Shown piece after piece: positions 54,834 through 64,000 of a stretch of 64,000 nt of DNA; within the stretch, counting starts at the first letter, position 1, and every line of letters begins with the position of its first letter. The stretch spans positions 52,224,200-52,288,199 of the forward strand of contig CM029612.1 of assembly GCA_017311315.1 (NCBI GenBank). The letters are read 5' to 3'. The notes under the pieces are model-generated. The model made no database searches, was not told the DNA's origin, and was given only the letters and a program-made list of their open reading frames with translations. This stretch comes from Dendrocalamus latiflorus. Lineage: Eukaryota > Streptophyta > Magnoliopsida > Poales > Poaceae. The translations under genes were made by a program, and so were the position numbers.

Positions 54834-56953
54834 GTTAGTGATAAAATACTTAAGTATCCAGTATTGAAACACACAAATAGTAGAAGTAGAACTAGTAGAA
54901 GCATGAGCTGAAGATGATGCAGAATGAGGCAAAGCATGGACACCATGAGGACACACCCCCACATGGGCTCTACCCAGACTCCCCCTGAACTCTCGCCTAG
55001 GTCTAACAAAAATCTAGTGCTCACCATGTCTGGTAGGCACTCGTGGACTTATCTGGCACTCATAGTAACCTATGTCTAGACAAGATGCAGACCTAAAACC
55101 ATCAAAGAAGTCATCAACAAATCTAGACCTGAAGCTAGCTCTAGGGACGCTCTGGGCTACAGCAATCTTCTAGGTCTCAAGGATCTCTCTCTCTATCCCT
55201 CTTCTCTTGTCTTGCTCACCTGAAGCAAAACTGAACCAGGTGGTCATCCCTCTCACAATAGGAGCAATGGTACTTGACTCGATGAGGAGTCTGACCTACT
55301 AAAGAAGAAGCACCAATTGCACAAGTGGGAGATTGTGCAAATCCAACAGGCTTGAAGACAATCTTACTTGGTTTAGTATCTGATTCAAATAAGCCACTCT
55401 CCAGAACACTCACTACCATAGGAAGATTTTTCTTGGAATATTCTAAGGCGTTGAAACCTAAACCTCTATGCTTGAGACTTACCTTGGACTAGTCTAGGAT
55501 CAAGTTAAAGTTCTTTTTACCATTAGAGAATCACTCTAAGGTCTTCTTGAGGTAGTCATTCTCTTTGGCTAGGGGTACTCATGAATTATACTTTTTTTCA
55601 CTGCCCTAGCATATCTTTTCTTATACATAACTACCTTAAGCTTAAGAGACACACATGAAACACAAAGGGCTTCTCTAACTCTCGTAAGCTATTGATCAAA
55701 CTTTACTCTAAACGCCTCATGCATATTGTCTAAATCCTTTCCTATCTCAACACGAAATGAGCATGCAATGGATGCAACATGATAAGATTTCTTTGATGTA
55801 GAGGATGAAGCAAGTTTTTCTTTAGCAGTGAATTAAGTCACTCAGAGTTCTAGTTAATGCATCAATTTCAGTAGTTAATGTTTGACATTTTTTCACAAGA
55901 GAGAGTTCTAAGGTGGAGCATCATTTCAACATTTTTACTCATGGCACCCTTAAGCTTCAATTCTAGCAAAGTACACTTAGAGTAAGACAAAGTAATAGCA
56001 TTTATGTCCCAAGCTCCTAAGCACACAAGAGGTTTGCTATACTTGAGTTGAGCAAGTTCATCATTTCTATGTTTTAATTGTTTGGTATGAGATGAGTACA
56101 CTAAGGACCCAACAAGGAAAACAACTTTTATTTTAGCAAGATTATCTCTAGTGACAAGCAACTCATCAACAACATAAGCATGCACTGTAGTGCCAATAGC
56201 AAAGCAAGCTTCCATCTTCTGAATTTTATCAATTGCTACTCTAAAATTACTAGCAACATCAAAATGAATGGTTTTTAGCTCAGAGTGAAGAACTAGGCAA
56301 GAACCATAATTATCATCATTAGGAATTAAGAATCTAAGCCTAGCAATTTTAGCATTCAAGCTCTTAACCAAGAAATCATGATTCTTTATTTTATTTTTTG
56401 CATTTTTAAGATCATGATCTAGGTAAACTACAACACGAGACATCTCATCGTACGAGGATTTTACCTTATCTGGGTCACTGTAGAAATCATCATCAGCGGA
56501 GATATCATCAGTGTTCACCATAAAGCACATGCCGATGAAGTCATTCGCCTTCTTCTTGCCTCGTGGCTCGTCCTCTTCCTCCTTAGTCCTCGAGTCCACG
56601 TCGCTCAAGTTAAGTTGTCCAAGAGCGGAAAGGACCCGATGGACAACTTTGCATTAGTTATGCTTCTTCTGCTTGGCATCCTAAGATGATGGACGCATGT
56701 GGTACTCCTCCTCCTTGCCCTTGAGCTTAGGGCAGTTGGTCCGAATATGGTTGAGCTCACTACACTCAAAGCATCGGATCAGACCTCTTCGTCCTCTATT
56801 TCTCATTCTCACAATGTTTAGAGTTCTTGTAAATTTTGTGGATAGGAGAGTTAGATCATCCTCAAAGAACTGCTCAAGCTGATCATCACTGAGAATAGGC
56901 TCCAAAGAGGCGAAAGGGGAAGAACCCTTGATGGGATCAGTCACAAGCGCCAT
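54834..56953 (-). pseudogene. Minus-strand copia gag remnant
   Basis: From high to low coordinates, 56953-56681 encodes a fragment with a zinc knuckle CFECSELNHIRTNC. Next, 56608-55868 encodes a long helical, Lys/Asp-rich region with ISADDDFYSDPDKVKSSYDEM. Then 55419-55216 holds a second knuckle-like CSYCERDDHLVQFC. Frames are separated by stops. This layout, knuckle then a long coiled region then a second knuckle, matches a group of grass copia gag proteins. No protease or later domain is left before the direct repeat at 54833. Confidence 0.68.
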
Positions 56954-57950
56954 CGATTATAACTTATTCTTGCGAGAAAACAAGTCGATTTCATAAGTCT
57001 TCAATTTTGAAAAAAGCTTATCTAAGATAAGCTCGCTCATAACAATGTTATCATTGATGGACGCGACTTTTATCTCTCAAATGGCCATATTCAAGGCTCC
57101 AAGAACTTGACAAATATTTTCAGAGTCAGAATATACCACACTAACAGCACGCAAGTCACTAAGAATCTTGTGAAACGAGCAAAGAACTCATTCAAAAACT
57201 TTCCAGATCTCATCTCAAACTTCTAGTATTTTTTATTGAACTGGTTCTGATGCATCTCATTGATAGCTATAAATCCCTCATGGTAATCAGTAAGAGTCTG
57301 CCAGATATCATGCGCTGAAACAAGATGAGACACATGGTCAAACTTATTTTTGTTGAGTCCCTGAATCAGGGGGGTTTCTAGCCTTGTTATTTGCCTCCAC
57401 ATCCAAAAGATTTACCAGAACGGTCTGATTATCAACAAGAACAATATAGAAACTCTTGACTTTCTCCAAGATAGAATAGCCTTGAGCCTAAAATTATGTA
57501 GCCATCCTTGAGCAAAAGGCGACGTAGCCATTCTGTTTCGCATGGTTCGGCCGATATCACCGCACCGATTGGTACGTCTCAATGGAATATTTGAAGAATT
57601 TGTACCACTCTATCCGAAACATGTTAGTTTGGTTTACTTAACAAAACATAAGTACAAAGACATATCTAGAACCCTCCCATATACCTACACTTTGGTTCAC
57701 CTAACCAAATGCACCTCAAATTCATCTAACAAACACAATCCAAGTAAACCCCGAAGCATTGTTGTGTCGGAATATTCGCATAGGCCTTAAGCATGGTACG
57801 TAGTGCCCCAGTAAAACACCGAAATTTCTCTTCATTTCTATAAGGTTAAACTATTTAATGTAAAATTTCTATAAAATACTGTAAAATTACTATATTTGAA
57901 ACAGGAGCTAAATATACGTATTTGTATAGCTGAAATCGCACTCTGTTACG
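56954..57950. other. Non-coding DNA upstream of the minus-strand gag remnant
   Basis: Reading on the minus strand, this should hold the gag start and the LTR of that element. Short gag-like stretches appear up to about 57400, but frames are broken throughout. No primer site was recognised. Confidence 0.35.
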
Positions 57951-57955
57951 CATAA

Positions 57956-58231
57956 GGGCATCTGTAGTGTATGAAAATAGAGGATCTTAAGCCACCTTAA
58001 GGTCAACCTTATACATTACAGGGGTGACCTTAAGCAGGCTATAAGCAAAAAAGGCTTAAGGCTGGTCCTCAAGCTAAAGACCTGGCTACAAGCATTAAAA
58101 TACAATTTTTCTTTATCTGCCGAATGGGACCGTCTTAAGGTCCCTTGAGTTATATACACTATGGAGTCGGTCTTAAGGTTTAGATGAGACCCACCTTAAG
58201 GCCCTTTAGATTATATACACTATGGATGCCC
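57956..58231. mobile_element. Tourist-type MITE with TAA target duplication
   Basis: Ends GGGCATCTGTAGTGTAT and ATACACTATGGATGCCC are inverted repeats with few mismatches. TAA flanks both sides (57953-57955 and 58232-58234). The 276-bp interior repeats CTTAAGG(T/C) and TATATACACTATGGA blocks. It lies about 0.85 kb upstream of the A20/AN1 gene leader. Confidence 0.88.
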
Positions 58232-58234
58232 TAA

Positions 58235-59080
58235 TCAGTCCTGTTCAGAGAAGAGCCAGACACGTATCCATGCTCAATCATCTGGCTGCAGCGGGGCGCA
58301 CACGCCTGTGGACCCGGTGCGCAGGGGCCGCACGAGTCGCCCTCGTGAATCTAGGCGTCTAGAAGTATCCCGCTCCTACTCCCCACTGGATACCACTCCC
58401 ACTTAATTTAACCCAACCCAACCACCCTAATCACCAGCTTAAATTAATCAAAACTTAAAAAACGAAAAGAAAACCATAGTCCAACTCGGGAAAGCCTTTT
58501 CCTTGGTGCGTTTTTTGGGCTATAGTTAATTTTTTTTATTTTAGTATATATGTTTATATGAGTTAACCGACTATCAACAAGTCGATAATCCGATTCGAAA
58601 AAGATTATCTCGATAAGTCGTTTCAAAATAATAATAAAAATCATTTTTGTTCAAAAAAAATCATAAGTCATCTTTTAACTCTAGCTCAAGCGGTTATATG
58701 AACAAATCAATAACAATAAGTCAATAAGTCATTTAAAAAACTGCTCTAATAAACCTTTAAAAACAAAAAAAATGTGTCTCACATATTTACTATTATAAAG
58801 AACGAGTTGATGGTTGTACGTCCATTCTCCTCTAACCACTATTTTCACTTAACTTCTTACAATTTTCTACTTTTTAACCGATCAGAGCAAATATCTTCTA
58901 TAACACGAGTCTTTATATATTCAATTAGTTTCATTATAACGTGTAGGTACATAACTAGTTTATTAAAAAAAATATAAGTCATAAACCATATCTTTAAAAA
59001 AACAAAAGGCCCGTCGAGCCCGACGCCACCCCGCACCCAGAGGAGCAAGAAAATAAAAGAAGGCGAAAAAGGAAACTAAA
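58235..59080. other. Upstream region of the A20/AN1 gene
   Basis: The stretch 58500-58660 resembles the MITE-like sequence at 6480-6615 (ACCGACTATCAACAAGTCGATAA, then GATTCGAAAAAGATTATCTCGATAAG). The rest is AT-rich promoter DNA. No convincing TATA box close to the leader. Confidence 0.45.
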
Positions 59081-59084
59081 TTTT

Positions 59085-59189
59085 CTCCTAGAAGAAGAGG
59101 TGGAGAGGGGAGAAGGACGAGAAGCCAATCCCCGTGCCGTCCGGCCGTCTCGCCCGCAGATCCGATCGATCGGTCGGTCGAGTCCCCGG
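59085..59189 (+). other. 5' untranslated exon of the A20/AN1 gene
   Basis: A GC-rich leader ends in GTCCCCGG followed by the donor GTAATCC at 59190. The next exon begins just before the ATG, after an acceptor TTCTGTAG at about 60561. The leader intron is thus close to 1.37 kb. The left edge is uncertain. Confidence 0.6.
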
Positions 59190-60562
59190 GTAATCCTCGC
59201 TAGTACGGCTCGTTATGAAAACGTGTGTTGATTTTGTAGAATTTATTTGGCTGCTGGTTTGGTTGTTCTACGTCTGCGTTTTTAGAATTTTGTTCAATTA
59301 TTTGATGCGTCGTTCCTGCTTGCGATCGAGCTAGGATTGGTTGGATCGGTAGTTTGGTGCGCCTGATGCTTGATAAGGGATTAGCATGCCTGAGTTTGTT
59401 GTGATTCTGATGATGGATGGTTGATCGCCTTTGGCTTTGTAAAAACCGAAGAGAAAGGGCTAATTACCTATAAAGGATTAGTTTTCAGATAGGGAATTCA
59501 CGTAGGCCTGGATTACACGGTAGGCTTAGCTTCTGCCGTGTGGCCTTTGCGGAGGTTTCTTAACCAGCGTAGCAGGGTGAATCGTTTAGCCGGCTGGATT
59601 GCTTCATTGCAGTTTTCGCTGCTGTGGGTAGGATCTCTTCCTTTGCCCAGGGAAGATAGGATGATGCCAAGACGGCGAAGGCGATTGCATAAAAACTTCT
59701 AGGTAAGCATGGAAATTCACCTTTGTGTTGCAGTGTTGCTTCACAAGAATGGAAATTGACCATCGATGATGCTGTGATGGGACAATTGCATAAGGTTTCT
59801 TGATGAGTGTGATGATACAGTAATACCATATCAGGGTAAGAAATGGAGACTTGATTGCTTCATTCCTTAGTCTTGGTTTACCTCACTGGAATGACATGTG
59901 CTTGGTTTTCTGGGCTGGTTTCACACTCTTTTTCTCCATACAAGCTATCACAAATTTGCACATCTTTAGATTCTCTGCCACATATGTTTGATTGTTTGAG
60001 GCAATATTTCAATCACCAGGGGAAGTAGCTCAACCAGGCAAATGGTAATGAACAAGTCTGAGTCGAGGTTTGATCATGTTCATGCGTGCAAAGTGGGTTC
60101 TCTGTACACAAATATGGTGCTTTTTTGGTGGTATTCAGTGCCTCTCTGTGGCCTATGATCCGAATGATAGGAATGGGCCACTCAATTGGTGCTGTAGGTT
60201 GGAATGAGTTCTTGTCATAGTCACGACAGCTTCTATTGTGTTATCGAGCTCAGTTGATCGGATGCTATGGAGTTATATTATCACTATTCTTTATGACCTT
60301 ACAACCTGATTGACAGGAACAACCAACTAAATTTGTGCTGTTGGTTGGTATGTGTTCTTATCATGGTCTAGTCAATTCTGTCATGTAATCATGTTATGTT
60401 CTGCAGTTGCAGGAAAAATATTAGTGATGGCCATCCGACTCTTACCTAGTTCCACCTACTTTCTTTACATGTTGTGCACTAGCCATGTTGAATTATATTT
60501 TAAGTTTCTTGATTAATTATCGTTGGTTCTTGCTAATGAATGTGCAATTGGTATTCTGTAGA

Positions 60563-61045
60563 ATGGCACAAGAGAGCTGGAAAAAGGAGGCAGAGGAGAC
60601 TGGTCTCCACACACCTGAGGCCCCGATATTGTGCATTAATAACTGTGGCTTCTTTGGCAGCTGGATGACAGAAAACATGTGCTCAAAGTGTTACAGAGAC
60701 ACCGTTAAGGCCAGGACAGTGGCCACTGTGGTGGAGAAGAAAGCTGTTGTTGCATCTTCTTCCACACCTTTGGGGGCAGAAATAACGGATGGAGAGTCTG
60801 CTTTGGTCGCAGATGGGAAGCAAGTAGTGGAGGAAGAGGGATCGAAGCCACCCAGTAACTGGTGCTTGTCGTGCCGGAAGAAGGTTGGGTTGACAGGATT
60901 CAAGTGCCGCTGTGGAGGTACCTTCTGCTCAATGCACCGTTATGCAGATTCGCACAAATGCACATTCGATTACAAGCAGGCCGGCAGGGAGCAGATAGCC
61001 AAACAGAATCCTCTCGTGAAGGCTGACAAGATCACCAAAATCTGA
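60563..61045 (+). CDS. A20/AN1 zinc-finger stress-associated protein (SAP)
   Basis: The 160-residue protein has an A20 finger CINNCGFFGSWMTENMCSKC at about residues 19-38. The AN1 finger runs from about residue 101 to 130 (CLSCRKK through HKC), with all eight Cys/His ligands in place. The family ending is AGREQIAKQNPLVKADKITKI-like. Plant SAPs are small cytosolic and nuclear proteins; several have ubiquitin-ligase or ubiquitin-binding activity and respond to cold, salt and drought. Trp stands before the first AN1 cysteine, where Arg is usual in relatives I recall. The ATG lies two bases after the splice acceptor of the leader intron. The coding part has no intron, as usual for the family. The middle linker is acidic and low in complexity. 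I cannot name the paralogue. Confidence 0.94.
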   Translation: MAQESWKKEAEETGLHTPEAPILCINNCGFFGSWMTENMCSKCYRDTVKARTVATVVEKKAVVASSSTPLGAEITDGESALVADGKQVVEEEGSKPPSNWCLSCRKKVGLTGFKCRCGGTFCSMHRYADSHKCTFDYKQAGREQIAKQNPLVKADKITKI

Positions 61046-61690
61046 TGGTGGTTCTGGAGGAGCTCTGCTCATTTATTTCCTCATGATGTTACTTGATCTG
61101 CCAAGTTTACTTCAAAATTGTGTGTCAGAGGTTGAATTGTGTCTATCGTGCTCCTGGAATTTGCTTTGCCAATGAACACCTTCGGCAAACACCACCGACC
61201 GATGTCTGTCACTGGTGCTTGAGCACTGCTCGATGGGCCATTGCACTGAGTTGGTCGCGCCTTCAAGGGCTATATTCTGTTGGTGTTTGTGTGGGAACTT
61301 TCATTGGCACAGGTGCACTTCTCTTTATTTGCAGTATGAATAATGTAAATATTTATTTTTAATGGTATGCAATTCTACTGATTACATTATTATGCTCAAG
61401 GCTTGCCAGGTTTCCATGGTCATCTGTTAGTGTACATCATGATAGATTTCGGTGTGTTTTGTGTTTAGATGCTTTATCTATGGAACTTGCTCTTCTGTAG
61501 AGATAGTACTTGTTGCATATTGTGCGTCAGAGAGGAGAAATTGCCGTGTCTTTCTCTGAAAGTTTCACTAAGGAATGTGTTGCAAAAAAAAATCGCTGTG
61601 ACAATATTAATATATCATGACGTGCGGTACCTATGGCTGTTTCTGAAGAAGTCATAGCTTCCACTAGAGGGTTGTTTAGGACTTCAGGGC
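61046..61690 (+). other. 3' untranslated region and downstream flank of the A20/AN1 gene
   Basis: A poly(A)-type AATAATGTAAATA sequence lies at about 61340. The frame at 61093-61362 overlaps this 3' region and shows no motif, so I do not call it a gene. Confidence 0.4.
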
Positions 61691-61707
61691 TTGTTTAGAA
61701 GGTTTTA

Positions 61708-61850
61708 TTCATCATATACCCTCCCTTTAGATGGAAATTCAGGATTTACCCTCCTGATCCACGTGTCAGTGACTTATGATGACCCCACATGTCATTGAGG
61801 TGGGAGGGTAAATCCTGAATTTGCAAAATGAAGGGAGGGTATATGATCAA
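61708..61850. mobile_element. Short foldback MITE, about 143 bp
   Basis: TTCATCATATACCCTCCCTT and AAATTCAGGATTTACCCTCC on the left are mirrored by GGAGGGTAAATCCTGAATTT and GAAGGGAGGGTATATGATCAA on the right. TGTTTAGAAGGTTTT and TGTTTAGAATGTTTT lie on either side (from 61692 and 61858), as if a short host segment was duplicated. Confidence 0.78.
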
Positions 61851-62559
61851 CTTTCCCTGTTTAGAATGTTTTTTCTTGGAGATAAGCTTAAGTGTTTGTG
61901 ATCTTGTTTTGTTCCTGAACTCGTATAAATCAACCACTACTACGAGATGGTTCACTGAAAACAATGGAGTATAATCGTTGTTGTGTAGGGACTGTCTCAG
62001 CCGGTAATTAAAAATAGCAGCAGAAATTGAATCTCCGTATGCCTGGATGCATCATCTTCAGAGACTAGTTTAGTGGGCCTCTCAGTCACCTGCATATGAA
62101 CCAGTTATTTTTGCCAACTTGCAATTAACGAAAAGTCTTGCATCTGGAGTTTTTGGCCATGTTATGCTGGATCCCGGAACCATGTGCGTCTCTGCGTCTT
62201 AGATTTGCATCCAAATCATATTTACCTACAGGAGATGGATTCGGCGGCTTACTAAAGCCCTTACGTCCCCGGTTTTGAAAAAAAAAACTTTCGAAATTGC
62301 GGCGATGCCCAAGTCGAACGAGTTGAGGGTTTACACGTATCTTTTTGTAGAAAATCCCTCATGGTTTTTTAAAAATTATGTTGAGGTCCCACAAGCTTCT
62401 AGCCACCCGGTTGCACCAAAGGATAGATCTGGCCGTCGGCTCGTGCGCTTCAGGCCCTTCCCCTATCTCCTCTCCCGATCCCCTCGCATTCTCTCCTTCC
62501 CTCCCGGCTCCCGCTCTCTCTGAGGAATTGAGCAAAGAGCATTGAGCAAGGGCTGCGGC

Positions 62560-64000
62560 AATCAGTGATAGTGGTGTAAGTTCAAGTAGGTCGACTAAAG
62601 AGGGTGAATAGGTGCTTTTAAACTCTCTGGCTAAAACTGAGTTTATGTGTGGAAACGTAAATCAAATCAGTTTTTGCACAATTAAGGCCTAAATCTTCTA
62701 GATTCATCTAAATATACCAACACTCTTTAAGTCTATATCAAGATTTGTAATTCTATGGTGACAAGCAATCAATTCAATTTATATTAATATAAATTGTAAG
62801 TATGTAAACTGAGCACAAGAAAGGAAACCACAATTGACACGGTTTCTTTTTACCGTGGTATTTGGAGACTCACCGGTCTCCTCTAGTCCACGTAGCGGTA
62901 AGCATAAACGAATTGGACTGACTCCATGAATTAAGTCAATTACATCAATTCCACTAGTTGTAACTCTTTCTCTCTCCAGGTAGATGAACTCTAATCTTCA
63001 CAACACGCTGGGTCTGCTCACAAGCTTTTTTGAGAAGATCACCGAGCATGACGCCTCCAAGACCGTCTAAGAGTTGGCAACCTCCGAAAGTAACAAGTTA
63101 AGCCGCTTGCTTGACTTTCACCATGTGCAACGAATGCATAAGCTCAAGTTCATACGAAACCCACATCTAGATGCAGCATATGCAACTAGCGATCATTCTC
63201 CTTGCTCACAAGGTTACATAATTGAGTGGAGAGACACTAACTCAAGAGTGATGAAATGGGTGTAGTAACACAGCTAACATTAGCAGCAACGTTCTTCTAA
63301 CCATCCAAGGAGGTATTTATAACCCTCACCTAAAAAACTAGCCGTTGGGATGAAATCAGCAAAAGGCTGTTAGTACCGCATGCAAACGGCCGACATTACC
63401 GCGACCTCCACAACGACTAGAAAATTAGTCATTACAAGTCTTGGCCAATATGATCGCCTTCGTAGGGACCGGTCAAACCGCACATCGGTCGGACCACCAC
63501 ACATGCCGGTCTAACTGCACTGATCAAAGACAAAAAGCTCTCTAAAAAATAACTACCGGCAACTAATTCTCAATAGTACCATAAGGACGGTCGTACCGTA
63601 CCGGTCTGATCGCTCACCATGAGTCGGTCTGACCACCAACTAGTGGCCGGTCAGACCATCCACGCAGGGCCAGTCAAACCACCCCAATCTTACCACCATA
63701 CTCAGAGCGGTCATACCGTCAACCGGTCCGACTGCTCACACAGAGTTGATCTGACCGTCGCGGTCATACCACCACACAAAGTGCGGTCATACCGCATGTC
63801 ATTTTCTAGCAGAGACATGAGTGTGTATAATTCTATAAATTTACAAAACACATTCGTAAATTACAGTACCATGCACATAAGGATCGAGGCATGATTTACA
63901 ACAAGTTACAAAACACATTTGCATACTTTAGAATCATAACACAAGGATTAGATGCATGGACTTAACCTATTTGCAAATCTAAGTCACATGCTATAAGGAT
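62560..64000. mobile_element. Probable LTR-retrotransposon terminal sequence, runs past the window end
   Basis: After ACTAAAGAGGGTGAATAGGTG at about 62595, the DNA carries many CCGGTCAGACC and GCGGTCATACCG motifs (63460-63800). These resemble the GGTCTGACCGGCC motifs of the LTR-like sequence at 53450-53510. Low-complexity frames here show no protein motif. No second LTR falls inside the window, so the assignment is tentative. Confidence 0.45.

Noticed and set aside
62275..62523. 82-codon frame ending in a Pro/Ser/Arg-rich tail
   Set aside because: No homologue recognised, no promoter, and the surroundings are repetitive.
1..64000. CRISPR array, operons, bacterial promoters or terminators, rRNA or tRNA genes
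   Set aside because: None seen. The repeats found are tandem or inverted transposon-type repeats, and the genes are spliced plant genes.

Overview
This is nuclear DNA from a grass (Poaceae), probably rice or a close relative. Genes have GT-AG introns, first exons are GC-rich, and the spaces between genes are crowded with LTR retrotransposons, TRIM-like elements and MITEs. From memory, the order carboxylesterase - PLA3/GOLIATH-type glutamate carboxypeptidase - LOB-domain gene - aldehyde oxidase resembles rice chromosome 3. I could not check this by alignment.

I reconstructed six genes exon by exon. (1) A GTD-binding (DUF593) coiled-coil protein lies on the minus strand at 483-3915, in three exons, one of only 44 nt. 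(2) An intronless GID1-like carboxylesterase lies on the minus strand at 7248-8246. (3) An AMP1/PLASTOCHRON3-type M28 carboxypeptidase lies on the plus strand at 10725-25528, in 10 exons, with introns swollen by insertions. (4) A LOB-domain protein lies on the plus strand at 26822-27683, in two exons. (5) An aldehyde oxidase lies on the minus strand at 28866-37225, in 10 exons and 1378 codons plus stop. (6) An A20/AN1 stress-associated protein lies on the plus strand at 60563-61045, with an intron in its 5' leader.

The rest is mostly mobile DNA. A 6.65-kb Ty1/copia element (44279-50926) has LTRs that look identical and a perfect 5-bp target duplication. Its gag appears to start inside the LTR and to be joined by splicing across a 1.4-kb leader intron. 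A one-base deletion separates gag from pol. Two related TRIM-like elements with 127-143 bp LTRs sit inside the carboxypeptidase gene. Intron 4 of that gene also holds a decayed copia gag lying between the arms of an older inverted repeat. Around 37.8-38.6 kb one MITE sits inside another, and each has its own target duplication. A 0.73-kb foldback element lies just upstream of the LOB-domain gene. The stretch 51-57.6 kb is a mosaic of broken copia elements in both orientations, and the last 1.4 kb looks like retroelement DNA.

I see no gene cluster, CRISPR array, rRNA or tRNA gene. The most unusual candidate is the copia gag start codon and splice donor carried in the LTR. The nested insertions in the PLA3/AMP1 introns and the MITE-in-MITE come next.
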